DNA of 64,000 nucleotides from Madurella fahalii (GCA_029876055.1 CM056879.1:1178001-1242000), one strand, 5' to 3'. Positions 11,448-24,277 are shown, counted from the first letter of the stretch. Translations and numbers: made by a program. Notes: generated from the letters alone by a model not told the origin.

Positions 11448-12319
11448 ATGTCTTCTACCCTCCTTCGCGCTGCTCCAGTCCTGCGGGGAGCTGTCAGAGC
11501 TTCCGGAGCTCTGAAGCCCGCCAGTGCCCTGGCCAGCACGACTTTTGTGCGCGGCAAGGCCACACTACCGGACCTGCAATGTGAGTCTGATGTGACAGGC
11601 ACAATCTACCGCATCGAGGGCCAGCGCATTCCGGTGGCCGAGATCGCCAGAGCTAAGCTACTAACTATCCGTCTATGCAGACGACTACGGCGCTCTTGAA
11701 CCGCACATCTCGGGCAAAATTATGGAATTGCATCACAAGAAGCACCACCAAACCTACGTCAACGGGTTGAACAGCGCCCTCGAATCCATTGCCGAAGCTG
11801 AGAGCAAGGGCGACTTCACTAAGGCGGCGTCGGTGGCGCCCCTGCTCAACTTCCACGGCGGCGGCCACCTCAACCATAGCCTCTTCTGGGAGAACCTTGG
11901 CCCCGCCAGTCGGGAGGGCGGCGGTGAGCCGGACGGAGCTCTTAAGGTGGGTGACCAAACCCGAAGCCCCCAAGAACGGACGCGCATTGCTGACCTGGAC
12001 GACCACGCGCCAACAGAAAGCCATTGACACCGACTTTGGTTCCTTTGACACGTTCCGCAAGCAGATGAACACTGCGCTGGCCGGCATCCAGGGCAGCGGC
12101 TGGGCGTGGCTGGTCAAGGACAAGACGAGCGGCACGCTCGGCCTGGCGACGCGCGCCAACCAGGACCCGGTTACGGGCCCGTACGCGCCCCTGCTCGGCA
12201 TCGACGCGTGGGAGCACGCCTACTACCTCCAGTACGAGAACCGCAAGGCCGAGTATTTCGAGGCCATCTGGAACGTCATCAACTGGAAGACCGTTGCCTC
12301 GCGGTTTGACAAGGCTTAA
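11448..12319 (+). CDS. sod2: manganese superoxide dismutase, mitochondrial
   Basis: Three exons, 11448-11580, 11681-11946 and 12017-12319 (introns of 100 and 70 bp), encode 233 residues. The first exon is a mitochondrial presequence rich in Arg, Ala and Ser, ending KATLPDLQ; the splice restores LQYDYGALEPHISGKIMELH. Metal ligands are seen as the His of ELHHKKHHQTYVNG, the His of NHSLFWENL, and Asp/His in the signature DAWEHAYYLQY. The stretch GSGWAWLV and the end NVINWKTV are typical of Mn rather than Fe enzymes. It dismutates superoxide in the mitochondrial matrix. The start at 11448 is the only ATG giving a proper presequence; an upstream in-frame ATG at 11259 lies in promoter-like DNA. Confidence 0.96.
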
Positions 12320-15300
12320 GTTGATACCGGTAGGACAATATACGAGATTTTAAGCGTATAATGTTAGCGTCCTCTAGTTTTCTTCTTCATTCTTTTCGTT
12401 TACTCTGTATGCTAAGGGCGAATTTAAGGATCGATACCTTGCAAGACAGAGAACACGGCAGCGCATATACCCAGTAGATATTAACTGGTAGGTTCTGGTT
12501 CCAGGCAGTGATAGGAATAGATCAGTAGGGCACATCAGAGGTGAACCATCAGAGATTTTGTTGATGGCGGAAACTGCTGCTGTGTTGGAGGGTGCTTGCG
12601 ACGCTGCCCAACTCCCGGGTAGTTCCAGTTTCCGAGGTCCTCTCGGTTACTGGCGGTTCGAGTAGGCTGAAGTGAGCGGTAGAGATGCATCTTATCCGGC
12701 TCACCGTCCGCAAGAGGGCCCTTAAGAAGTGACTGAATTCGCTCTGGATGGTTTGGTAACGGATTATTTACAACGTAGCGCATTTTCCTTTTCCCTCCCT
12801 CTGTGGCACCATGGGGAGACGAACGCTGTAGAATCCCGGCGTCATGACTCCAGGCAAAACGCGGACTTGGCTCGGGTTCTCACGCCAAGATCTGGGCAGT
12901 TGATGCCCTGTTCTTTCGAGTGCCTGGCAGCTCTTCTACAACCCGTTCCCGCTGCTATGATGCAAATTACCTGTCATTGGTGATGTGTGTAGTGCCGCTG
13001 CCATCCCAACAAATTAGTTTATCTCATATGATGCAACACAAATGTAGCGCACAACACCGTTCATCGCGTTGCGAGATTAGGCCGGGATCCAAAGGGCTCG
13101 GCACTGGCGGGGCTGAGTGGGGACCCGTGCCCGTTTGCCCCACCGGATCTTTGGACGGCCTTTGATGCCGGTCGGGGGTTGCCAACGGCGAACTTGTGAG
13201 AAGACCGCATCAGGTGATGTCCCATAGAGCAGTGAGGCACCGATTGCATGAAGCTGTTTTGATTCTAGGAAAGGCCACAAGGGCCCGCACTAAGAGAACA
13301 AGGCCCATGATTCTCCGTCAACAGCTCAGACCTTTGGGGGTTTGTCTCGGAAGCGGAATGGTTGAGACGAAGCATTAGTAGCACACGAGCCTGGACCCTG
13401 TGCCTTGCCCGCCACCTCGCCTTCCACCCCCCCCCCCGATGTCGTATTGGGCACCATCATATCTCTGTTGGTATCACGTTCTCTCGCTGAGACGGCCCCT
13501 GGTATCTGTCGTAGCTGAGCTATTAGGGTGGCCTGGGCCGAGCCGTCGTAATAAACAATACAACGCCGCCCGGCACTGGCGCCATGGTGGGATGGCAGGA
13601 CCGAAAAGTGGCTCTTGAATCGTTAAAACATGTGGCCATGGCGTGTTGAGCTGGAAATCCACAACTCTAGCTCTGCGGATGCGGTGCTCGTATGATCCAA
13701 GCTCTCTCCCACATAATGCCGAGTCAGTTTCCATAAAGAGCTGATACCGGACGAGTTCTGCACGATCTCATCCCATACGTAGTTTATCTGACACTTCTTT
13801 GTTCCCGTCACTGTCATCACCGTCCATTATCGACCAGCCTACTTCGAGTTCATCCATCGTTGTTCGAACCCTTGCCATGAGCTCGGCGGGCAAGTTCCAC
13901 AGCGGGTCCGTTTGCCGTTTTGCGCTAATCACCAGAATCCCACTTTACCCCACAGAGCGTAGCCAGAGCCAGGCCCAACCCAAGCGATTACCCCACCAAA
14001 ACGCACGACACAGCACGGCGCCAGGCCGATCTTCGACATTGACATCACCACCAGGCTCCAAGAGCAGACGCTGCCAAATGGCAAATGTCTAGGTAGACAA
14101 TATTACGCCGCGGTCAGGTGAACCACAATACGTCTCTTATTGGCCTCGACGCAGACCGCTATTCATCGGCATCCCGTGGGGTGTCAAGAGTCAATCCCAA
14201 CGTAACCAAGTACTTCTGTTCCATCTGTTGTGCAACAAGTTGGGAGAACGTCCGACTGGGTAACCATCACACCTTCTTGCTCGAGTGTTTTACCGCCAAC
14301 TATTTGGGAATAGAGTAAGTTGCATTTTCACCCCCGGTTTCAATAGCCTCTGTTTTCTCTGTATGCCCGGCCCTGAACATGGGCAAGCCCGGACCCGCTG
14401 CCGGTGCAGTCACCCTCAGCAAGTCCGGACCGCAGCTGTCACGATACGGTTTGATGGTGGACATTTGCCCACATCGTTAGCCGCATCCCCATGCACGGAG
14501 GTCCAGGGCTTCGTGCATACCTCGTGACATGGCCATCCGTGGCCAATGGCATTCTGGAGCTCTTCATCGGATACGGCAGAGGACAGACAGCGTCGTACCG
14601 ATAGCGGACTGAAGTTCTCGGCTTTGCATCAGCATGCAGAGAACAGTAGCCGTCCGACGAGACGGTGACATAGCCGCTGTGTGGGAAGCCCCTGTCCAAC
14701 CTCGAGGTGGCACAAGCAAGGGGCAAACGCACAACGGCCTTTTTTTTTTTATCTTTTTTTTTTCTCTCCTCTCTTGTCTTCCGCGTTGCCCGTGTCGCAA
14801 AAGTATTGGATCAAAGGGATTTGACAATGTTGCAGGTGCTACACGTACTCTGTCCTCGTACGGAAAAGCGGAAATCGCAAGAATATGACCAAACGATCTA
14901 CAGATCATAAGCGCGACCTTCCGACTGAGGAGGTAGCTGATACCCAACCCCGCCTCCCCTCCATTCCAAACCTGAGTTAGACAAGGTCCAGAGTACTCAT
15001 AGCTTCAGGCCCCGCACCAGCTGCAGCTGCAGCAAGACGACCTGCGTCACCGCCTCGGACAAGGCACCTCTACCACAACCAACCCAGAGCAGCGCCACTC
15101 GGCCACTGGCCGCCCTCAGCGCCAGGAAGCACTGCTTCTCTCCCATACCGCCGTCCCATCATCCCGACTCCGGAACACACCCGAACCTCACCTGCTGGAG
15201 TCGCCCCGCTCCACCCAGGCACTAAGAACTGCTATAAGCACAGAGGCACACATCCAACCATATCCACCCAACATTGTCGACCGAAATCGCATCCGGTCTC

Positions 15301-15422
15301 TTGCTAGCGGCGAACCGTCACCAGTCTCGAGCGGGTACGCTACGCCTGACCACCAGAGCAACCTCAGCAACAACCAACACCACCGCCAGCTCAGGAGCAT
15401 CCGCCCCCTAGTACACGCAATC
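12320..15422. other. 3.1 kb gene-free stretch
   Basis: No supported gene. It contains low-complexity pieces (a C run near 13427-13437, T runs near 14740-14764) and a Ser/Pro-rich CAG/CCA-type region near 15000-15400 that is probably the long 5' leader of the downstream trehalose phosphorylase. Frames on the minus strand at 12535-12783 and 14439-14947 show no family features. Confidence 0.55.
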
Positions 15423-18113
15423 ATGGCGTTCGAAAAGAGTCGCAAGTTCTCGACGGGCACTTCGGTGCACCGGAAGCGCCAGATGAGCACCCTGGTTGAG
15501 AAGGAGGGCCACTTTGGTCCCTCTCTCACGGTACGTCCTCGCTTTCCCATCGTCGTCTCCTTGCTGTACTGTCGAGAGTTGCGCGGCGGATGATACCAGT
15601 CTTCCATGGCACCTGTTCCCGCCATCGGTGCATGCTCCAGTATGCCATGGAATAAAAACGCTGGCTTGAGTTCTTCGTGTATCCCAAACATGGCTACCAG
15701 GCGTCTCACCTCGTTCGCGACCTATCTTCAAATGATATACTAATTGGCCGCGCTCAAGACGCTCTACCTGGGTATCTCTGCCGTCTTCTCCGATGACCAC
15801 ACCGCCGTTGTCGCCCTGGCTATCCACGATACCGTCTACCTCGTCGATTTCTCGGTCAAACACATTGTCCTTGACGATGCTATGAAGATGGGCGCTGACC
15901 TTATCGCCGACTACATCATTTCCGAGGTGGAGAAGTACGAGCATGAGAACTTTTCCAAGTTCGTCGGCGCTGGTCTCCCGACGACGCTCAAGTACATGAG
16001 CCCCAGCCTCTGCTCCCGTCTCTGGCTGGAGCTGGATATTGTGCCCATCGTGATGCGCCCTGATGACGAGCACAAAGAAAAGTCCTTCTGGGATGTGAAG
16101 CGCGTCGACGAGCAAGCCGATTCCATGGCACGCAAGTGTATCATGTAGGTTGAAACCTGACGCTATCTAAACTTCAAGACGACTGACATGGACCGAAAAG
16201 GAACTTCGGTCCCTCTCTTGTCCCTCTTCTCCAAGTCGGATGGCGAGGCGTAGTCCAGACCGACGCCGGCTTCCGTGCTCACCTCACCACCGTCCAGAAC
16301 CACAAGGATACGTGCAGCACCGCGACATGGGAAACCATGTTGACGTACGCCAAGAAGCTCAGGGGCAACAAGACCAAGATTGCTTTCTTCAGCTCGACTC
16401 CTCAGGGCGGCGGTGTTGCTCTTATGCGGCACGCATTGGTGCGATTCGCACGTCTCATGGGCGTCGACCTGACTTGGTATGGTGGGTGCAATATCCTGTT
16501 TTCCTAGCAATTGGGATTTTCCTGGTAACACCATGCAGTACCGAAGCCACGGCCCGGCGTATTCCGCATCACCAAGAACGTCCACAATATCCTCCAGGGT
16601 GTCAGCCACCCGGACCAACGCATTTCGGCCGAGGAGAAGCAGGCCATCATTGACTGGATCACCGAAAATGCGAACCGATACTGGTTCTCCGAGGGCGGCC
16701 CTCTGCGGTCCCCTGAGGAGGGCGGCGCGGATGTTGTGATTGTGAGTAATTTTCTTACATATCACGTTGAAGCTTCCCCTCACAAATAGCAAATCTGTGC
16801 CCCTCCTTCATCCATGGTCCCTGGTGGTGCGGCTGCTGCATAACATGGCACATGACCACGGCCACGCCACGGGCTGCGTGGGGGAGGGATTTGTCCGACC
16901 TGCAGTGACAACGCATGCTGACGAACGCAGATTGACGACCCGCAAATGCCGGGTCTCATTCCCCTGATCAAGAAAGCGACTCCGGATCGCCCGGTCCTCT
17001 ACCGGTCCCACATCCAGATTCGGAGCGACCTTGTCGCCAAGGCCGGCTCGCCGCAGGCCGACATCTGGGATTTCCTCTGGAGCAACATCCAGGGTTGTGA
17101 CATGTTCATCAGCCACCCCATCCCCATCTTCGTCCCCCACAACGTCCCTCGTGACAAGGTCGTCTATCTCCCCGCTACCACCGATTGGTTGGACGGCCTC
17201 AACAAGCATCTCAACAAGTGGGATTCTGGATACTACGGCAACCTTTACAACATTGCCTGCCACTCGCAGCGCATGTAGGCCTCTATCCCCACCCCCCCAA
17301 AATGGCGGCTGCAACCATGCTGACAAGGGCAGGACTGAACTCAACTGGCCCGCCCGCCAATACATCATCCAGGTTGCCCGCTTCGATCCAGCCAAGGGCA
17401 TCCCTACCGTCATCGACTCGTACGCCGAGTTCCGCCGCCGGTGTGAGAAGGCGAACATCGTCGATGTTCCCCAGCTGGTGGTCTGCGGTAATGGCTCGGT
17501 GGATGACCCCGACGCCAGCCTAATCTACGACCAGACCATGAGCCAGCTGGAGACGTACTACCCGGACCTCATCAAGGATGTCAGCGTCATGCGCCTGGAC
17601 CCCAATGACCAGCTCATCAACACTCTCTTGGCCAATGCACGCGTGGTTCTCCAGCTATCGACCCGCGAGGGTTTCGAGGTCAAGGTGTCGGAAGCTCTCC
17701 ACGCCGGCCGGCCGGTCATCGTCACCAACACTGGCGGTATCCCCCTACAGGTCAAGGACAAGGTCAACGGCTTCCTCGTCACCCCAGGTGATTGGAAGGC
17801 AGTTGCCACTCATCTGATGGACCTCTTCACCGACGACGAGCTTTGGAAGAAGATGAGCCACGCCGCCGCGACCGGTGTCTCGGACGAAGTCGGCACGGTC
17901 GGAAATGCGCTGGCCTGGTTCTACCTGGCTGCTAAGTGGAACGAAGTGGGCGTCGAGAAGCACGGCAAAGGTGGCCTGAAGGGCAATGAGAAGTGGGTCA
18001 ACGACATGGCGCGCGAGGAAGCTGGATACCCGTACGCCGAGGGCGAGAACCGGCTGCCCAGACACTTTACGGAGGTCAAGGACGTCCCGGTCCACCCGAA
18101 GCCGGCTGCGTAA
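15423..18113 (+). CDS. ccg-9: trehalose phosphorylase/synthase, clock-controlled gene-9 type
   Basis: Six exons (15423-15530, 15759-16135, 16201-16481, 16539-16741, 16931-17274, 17333-18113) add up to 697 residues with every phase consistent. The product is a GT4-family trehalose phosphorylase of the fungal type. Landmarks: GPSLTTLYLGISAVF across the first junction, NFGPSLVPLLQVGWRG, FFSSTPQGGGVALMRHALVR (the glycine-rich N-terminal site), IIDDPQMPGLIP, HIQIRSDL, FISHPIPIFVP, and in the C-terminal Rossmann half YIIQVARFDPAKGIP, VLQLSTREGFEVKVSEALHAGRPV (the E-x7-E glycosyltransferase motif) and NTGGIPLQVKDKVNGFLV. It interconverts trehalose plus phosphate and glucose 1-phosphate plus glucose. 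The Neurospora homologue is clock-controlled; rhythmic regulation here is not shown by the sequence. The first intron (228 bp) is long and has a clear ACTAAT branch site before its acceptor. Confidence 0.93.
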
Positions 18114-18747
18114 CAAAACAACCTAACAAAACAATTGAGGGGATTTATGCTAGCCTGCGCAGCATACTGTTTGACGTCTTGATGGCTGCTTTGTGAAAAG
18201 ACGGCGTGATGATGGAGATGAAGGGATGATAATTTACTTCAACACGGGTGCGTAGAAGAGACGCGGGATCTCTGCACGGCTGATACGGGTCACGAGAGAC
18301 GACGGACTGAAGATGACCAGACATAGACATGCGGTTATAGCAATGAATCCATGGCTAGAGGTTTTGGCGCCCATAATGCGTTGAAGTGAAATCTACTATA
18401 GCGATTCTGTATCACTACGCTAACTCTTGTTTTTTGTTTGTCATTGAATGAGACGTCGCAGCAGTTGCGCGGGAAACAGACCTGGTTCGGCGACTACTAA
18501 AGAAAGGAAAGGGGAGAGAGAGAGAAAGAGGGTGTCTTTTCGTACGATAGGAACCGTCTCCCCGTAAAAAATCCACGTTGTATTGCTATCCAAGCGCCCA
18601 GTACCCGCAGCCATCTACTTTTATCACGAATCTATTGATGGACCCACTTGCGTATATCAGCAAAGTGCTCCGTCGTTACCACTACGACCGTTTCCTTTCC
18701 CTTTCCCATCCCTCCGCTTTTACCCGTGCCAAACCCCACAAACGCCC
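18114..18747. other. convergent 3' ends
   Basis: Space between the stop of the trehalose phosphorylase gene (plus) and the stop of the thymidylate synthase gene (minus). It must hold both polyadenylation regions; a purine-rich tract lies at about 18500-18535. No gene seen. Confidence 0.6.
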
Positions 18748-19857
18748 TCAGACCGACATCTCCATGGGGATCACCTTGTGCGGGTTATAGCCCTTGATGA
18801 CGAAGTCGTCCGGGATCCAGCCGTCGATGCCTCGCTCGTCGTCCGGGCGGCGGGTGATCTCGAGCTCGGGGAAGTCGCGGGGCTCGCGGCCCAGCTGGGT
18901 CTCGAGCGCGCCCACGTGGTTCAGGTAGACGTGCGCGTCGCCCATGACGTGCGTCAGGCTCCCCGGCACCAGCCCGCACACGTGCGCCACCATGTGCGTC
19001 AGCAGCGCGTAGCTCGCAATGTTGAACGGCACGCCCAGCCCCATGTCGCACGACCGCTGGTACAGCTGGCAGTGCAGGTGGCCTTGGGGCCTGTGGTCGG
19101 GCCCGTTTTCTTCGTCTTGTTCTTGTTCTCGTTCTGTGGATGGGGGTTGGTTGTCGGCGCGGCGGCGGGCGCGGCGCGACGGGTAGCTGACGTAGAACTG
19201 GGCAAACATGTGGCAGGGCGGGAGGACCATTTTGGGCAGGTCGGCCGGGTTCCACGCCGAGAGGACCAGCCGGCGGTCGAACGGGTTGGTTTTGAGCGTG
19301 TGGATGATGCGCGCCAGCTGGTCAACGCCCTGGCCCGAATAGTCCGTCTTGGCGTCGATGTAGGTCGCGCCAAAGTGCCGCCATTGGAAGCCGTAGACGG
19401 GGCCCAGGTCGCCGGCCTCGCGCGACGTCAGCCCCAGGCTGTCGAGGAACTCGCGCGAGCCGTTGCCGTCCCAGATCTTTACGCCCTGAGACGAGAGCGT
19501 CTGCGAGGAGGTATCGCCCGATATGAACCAGAGGAGCTCGGCGATGATGGCTTTGGTAAAGACGCGCTTTGTCGTGAGGAGCGGGAGGATCGGAGTGCCC
19601 GAGCGGTTGAGGGAGAATTTTAGGGGCCGCGGGGCGAAGATGGAGTAGGTCCCTGTGCCAGTTCTGGAGACCCGGGGAAGTTAGTGGTGGTTTTATTCGG
19701 AGAGGGCAAAAGGATGATGTTACCGGTCGCGACGCAGTTCACCTTGGTCGAGGATCTCGCGCACCAGGTCGAGGTACTGGTATTCCTCGTGTCGCGGGGC
19801 AGAGGAGGGTTTTGCTGCGGGTGCTGCGGCAGGCGGTTCGGTTTGTGATACTGTCAT
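18748..19857 (-). CDS. thymidylate synthase
   Basis: Two exons, 19857-19724 and 19663-18748 (60 bp intron), encode 349 residues. The first exon has a hydrophilic Pro/Ala-rich leader and YQYLDLVREILDQGE; the splice gives the folate-site sequence RRDRTGTGTYSIF. Then come FSLNRSGTPILPLLTTKRVF, ELLWFISGDT, VYGFQWRHFGA, LSAWNPADLPKM, and the nucleophile in LPPCHMFAQFYVS. The dUMP-binding LYQRSCDMGLGVPFNIASYALL, HVMGDAHVYLNH and the C-terminal end complete the enzyme. It makes dTMP from dUMP with methylenetetrahydrofolate. Oddity: about 33 hydrophilic residues (Arg-rich, then Glu/Gln/Asp-rich) are inserted between FYVS and LHCQLYQRS, where bacterial and animal enzymes have a short turn. No intron boundaries were found that would remove it. 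Confidence 0.95.
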
Positions 19858-20332
19858 TGTGGAATCGTGCTGGACTGCTACTCTATTGGTAGTTTAATGG
19901 TAGGCCGACTCTTAAGCTGATTTAGAAGCCTTTTTACGTGGAGGTAGCGGCGTTTGGGTGTGGGATATGTCCCGGAAACGCGGTCCAAAATCCATTTACG
20001 CGTCGACGCGACCGATAATTACCTTACCTTACGCTTTGTTCTTGACCCCGCCCCCGCCAAAGTGGGGGCTGCGGCCGTCTTGGCGGGGCACCATTGTGTT
20101 TCCGTCACGTCAAAAACCGGACTCAACTCCACAACTTTCCCAACGGGCACAGCTGGATCAATGCTGGTAATGTCTTCGCAAGAACTATTAAGGTATGTTA
20201 TACAATGCTCCCTTCCATCCAAGCAACCTCTTCCAGCACCGGCGCCACCTATTGCTCGAGAGAACCCCGGAAAGACGATAGATCCTGATCCGTATATCGA
20301 ATGCCCATGGATTGTGGGAGGCGATATCTCCA
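19858..20332. other. intergenic, no gene supported
   Basis: Thymidylate synthase promoter side and the 3' end of the SRR1-like gene. An open frame at 19954-20346 (plus) has no family features and overlaps the last exon of the minus-strand gene. Confidence 0.55.
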
Positions 20333-21448
20333 TCACCCCTTTTTAGGATCGCCTCGGGATAGGGACCGCCTCAGCGTCCCCCCCAGGGATTTGTCTTTCT
20401 TGAGGATGTAGATTGTCGGGTTGCAGGTGACAAAGCCGCTACCCGGGTGCCGTGCAAAGACGTTGTAGTGCTCACTCAGCCAGTGGTACACTTTGTAATT
20501 CCTAGGGCAAAGGGCACGGATCAGCCATCTCCCAAATGACGCGCGGTGCGACCGTTACTTACATCGGGGAAACACTCTTCGCACTCTCAGGGTCCGCGTC
20601 AGCCCCGTCCGGCCAGAAGGTTAGCTGCATCATGATTACACCGGGCTTAAAGCCCGCCTCTTGGATGGTCTGAAGGATGGTGCTGTTGAGTGTTGTGTCG
20701 AAGACAAGGGTGTGGCTATCGATTTTCATGATTGCATCCTCGATGTAGCTGTCGTCCTTGGCGGGGATCTCGTAGGTCGCGTGAGGGAGTCCGCGACGGC
20801 CGCCTCGCATCTCGCTCATGAACCTCGCCAAGTCAGCGACAAAAAGCTCCCTCCTTTCATCTAGCCGTAATGGTAGAGAGAGGTGTTGCGGATCGCCACC
20901 CAGTAACGTCTTCCTGGTGAAGTTGACCACCTTGTCGATGGTCACGCCGGCTTGGTTCAGTTGATGCAAGAATGATTTGGGATTGGGATCTTTCCTGGCG
21001 TCTCTGATCATGTAGAGAAGACGGCTGCCGGGGGACTCGCTGTCGTTGCCATAAAAGACGGACTCGCTTATCAGGATCCTCTTGGTCAATTCGTAAGGAT
21101 CGGAATCAGGCGACGGCTTCGGACTCCGTTTCCATATCTGCTTGTCGTGAAGGTCCCACGCTACTTGATCAACAATTTGGCAGATCCTACGGGTCCACAT
21201 CAGCCTAGCAGCCCCTCTCATGGGCTTAAGGGGACTTACTCCTTCTCGTTCGCCTTGGACCATGTTGGCCCGCCGTTCTTCCTTTGCCTCTCTTTGATAA
21301 TCCTCAGCGCTTCCCTGATGTGGTGAGGCACCTCCAAGTCGCCATTCACCAAAAACTTGGCCCTTTTAATAATTATGTCATGCTTCTCGTAGTCCCAGAA
21401 ACCGTCAAGGTCTCCCGGCCGGATAGGCAGGCCGCCGCTATCAGCCAT
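20333..21448 (-). CDS. SRR1-like domain protein, copy A
   Basis: Three exons, 21448-21240, 21186-20563 and 20501-20333 (introns of 53 and 61 bp), give 333 residues. The N-terminal half (GFWDYEKHDIIIKRAKFL and a basic KERQRKNGG segment) is not recognised. The C-terminal half resembles the SRR1-like fold: SHTLVFDTTLNSTILQTIQEAG and KPGVIMMQLTFWPDG, followed after the last splice by VYHWLSEHYNVF and GSGFVTCNPTIYIL. The same order (TLVLDAGLNGAVLQV, KPAVVVKLF, RMQRWLEQCYAV, SSGFFVMFNPVLYA) occurs in the gene at 26409-27569, so the two are paralogues of nearly equal length. SRR1 proteins were first described in plant light/clock signalling; the role of fungal members is not established. SRR1 membership is a motif-level judgement. 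Confidence 0.7.
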
Positions 21449-22967
21449 CTTTCAGAGAAGGTCTGCCGGTTTAACTAGAACCAACAATCAGCATCCGGGA
21501 GGCAAGGAAAGCAAGGAGCGGCGCGGTAGGCCGTACTTTCTGGGAATGGAATGTGCCGCAACGATCTCGTTAGCGCCTGAGGCTTCCTGCGTTGGTGGCA
21601 TGGGACCGGTGTCCAGTGACGTTATTGGTGGGTTCGGGGGCTTGGAATCTCACGAGGAAGTGGGTTCGCAAAGGAATTACAATAAATTAATGCTCATGAC
21701 CGAATTTCGCGGCTCGGCACCTGATCCCCCTTGTTCAGCGTACAAAGACGAGGAGCAAGGCTCGCATAGTGCAACCTATTGCCGGTTGGGCACTTCCTTT
21801 TTGAATGACGAAGATCTCAGTGTGAAGCACAGACCTGGCGTGTTGCTTGTGCGTTGGCAACTGAGGCAACCGCTCGGGTTAGGGTCCGCCGCCCAACGCT
21901 GCCGTGTTTCAGGGCTTGTTGTGCCACCGCCAATGAACTCACAACCGTATCGTTCTCGCTGCTGTCGGTTCTCTCGATTTGGCTTGTACTCAATTTGACT
22001 GGACATTATCTATGTCCTCCGACTGGTGCACTCGGGATCCTGGCAACCCGTTCAAAACGGTCACTGGCAACTATGGGGTTGCCAAGCGAGGGGCGGGACA
22101 CGACAGCAAGCACTTTTAAAAGGAGTAAATTACCTAGGGTAGGTAAGGTAGTTTTATGGAGGTGTCCTCGCGTAAAGACCACATTCGCGGAATAGGTTTT
22201 CCGGCTTCGGACGGCGCATTGGGGGCGTGTATCACCATACCGGGAAAGAAATGTGCCAGCCAACTTCCCGGTTACTTCCCTATCGATGTTTATCCAAGAT
22301 TGTCATCTTCCATTCTAACTAGACTAAAGGAAATACTGGAAACTGGCATTTCCACCAGCGCCAAGCGGGACATGTGTGTGGTAAGATGTATATACATGAT
22401 AATGTGTGGCATTTGGTAATATGCAGTTTTCGGTCGTAAACTACGTTAGCGAAAGCGAAGAATATGTTAAAGTTACCAATGTTCAAATGGGAAGCCTAGA
22501 CGGGGCTGAAGAATTAGCGGCCTAACCCGGAAGAGCTCCAATTATGATGAAGTTCATCACGGCTGTTTTTGTGGGGGTAAGGATATGGGAGCTACGTTGA
22601 AGACGGATAATAAGTTGCTGGGTGTTCTGTAGCTGACTGACGAGTGGTAGAAGAGACTGTTAAGCGCTATGTATACTTCCCGTTATGCGTAACTTATCAA
22701 AAATATAAATTTAAAGCTATTGGTATAGAATTATAGCTGCTTTGCAAGAATACATTCGAAAAGAAATCCTACGTTGTAGCCATCGAACTTCTACTTTCAG
22801 CAGACCGGGCAATCAATCAGGCCTTAAACGCTGTAAAGGTACCTTATGGTACGAACAAAATCCACCAACCTAGAGACTAGCTTCTCAAACAGCTTATCTG
22901 GGCTCAGATCGGCCGGTTCTTTTACTAATTATCAATAAAGGGGCTATATTCTGTTAAATTACGAAGA
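21449..22967. other. gene-poor stretch next to decayed genes
   Basis: No supported gene. The part from about 22380 to 22960 is visibly A/T-richer than the flanking genes, with many TA dinucleotides, as in RIP-affected DNA. An open frame at 21546-21998 (plus) has no family features. Confidence 0.5.
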
Positions 22968-24277
22968 TCATGCGCATTCAAGCAAGCATATTGGTTCAGG
23001 AGTAGGGGCTTCGCGGCCCCGCTGAATCATTTCGGTCTCATACTCGGCCAGTGCTTCCTGGCGAGTTTTGCCGCCATTATACCGTAGCCTCAACTGTTGC
23101 ATGAGGTTTCCGGCGTCCGTGAACCCCTGGTTTGCTGCTTCGGCTCGGTCTACATACGAGTTGGCGTTGATTAGCATCGAGTTGTAGAATGATAGTTGCG
23201 CATTATATGATCACTTACACATGGTCATAGGATGAGCCGCGCCCCAGACGGTGTGACCCTACCGCCAAAGCCATGCCAGAGTACCGTAGGCCAATCCGCC
23301 AAGACGATACTGCGGACTTCGGTATCATCAGGTATATCGTCGACAATTTCTCGCAAGACGCCGTGAAACCCGGTTCCCGCCGCTGCCATAAACTTCAATC
23401 TGGCAATCCGGTCGGAATTTGCTAGCGGCGCATCGTCTTCTGGCCCCTTGACAAGCCAGCTCACATCGAGTTTGCGCCTCGTAGTACGGGGTCTCTGTTT
23501 CATAGTTGCCATTCACCTTTGGCGTGGAGAGGGTCGCAAAGAACATGTAGTAATTATCCCGTGTCAGGATGGCTACCCTAAAACAAGAGATGATGAAACA
23601 ACCGATTGTGCTTGTCCTCCGTTAAGCGCACGGTGATGGCCAAAAAGTGTGCTGGCAGCTGGTTCAGGCGTCCCAGTTCGTCTCCTACAAGAAGTCGCCT
23701 AATCTTACTGCAGCTGCCATCTGCTGCGACTAGCAAGGAGCCTTCAATTTCGGCGCCGTCGGCAAAAGATACGGAGATGCCATCCTCGGTGGGCTTGAAG
23801 CCGGAAACCACCTTCTCGCCCAATTGACATCATCGCCTGTAATCAACAGTTCCCGTAGTTTCCCGCGGTTCACATGGCGGCGAAAACTGGACGGGATGGT
23901 GAGCCAAGGCTCTGCTGTCTCGAGATTGAGAAACCTGCTTCCAGTGTCTGGTGATTATTCTATTGATTAGCTGGACTATTTAAGAGAACAACTCAGAACA
24001 TTATCAGGATGCAAGAATAACACACTGGTAGGCATCTGTCCAGGATCAACCTCTATCGAGCATAGCACTCGATCGAATCATCCATTAGACAACTTTCCAG
24101 AGCAGCCCTGTTTATAGATAAGCCCCATCCAAGGGACCTTGCGTGAAGGTATTGGTCACACTCATAGATACGGAACTATATACCGCATTTCGTCAGAGCT
24201 TGCGCAAGCGCGAGGGACGCGATGCCGGCTCCGGCTGTGATTACAGGCAGGTGATGTGGGTACAGTAGTGGATACAT
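22968..24277 (-). pseudogene. FAD-dependent aromatic monooxygenase, broken
   Basis: Pieces of one gene lie in order on the minus strand. The start is at 24277 with PVITAGAGIASLALAQAL (Rossmann GxGxxS/A motif). An in-frame TAG follows at once where Gln would be expected, and the frame then continues FRIYECDQYLHARSLGWGLSI, again interrupted by TAG. Near 23820 the frame slips by one base between DDVNW and GEKVVSGF, then ISVSFADGAEIEGSLLVAADGSCSKIRRLL (the second FAD motif, GADG-like). Later pieces are at 23512-23225, and the C-terminal ALAEYETEM-RGRE segment ends near 22970. Two nonsense codons plus a frameshift mean no functional protein. CAG to TAG is the change RIP produces. Boundaries are approximate. 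Confidence 0.8.
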
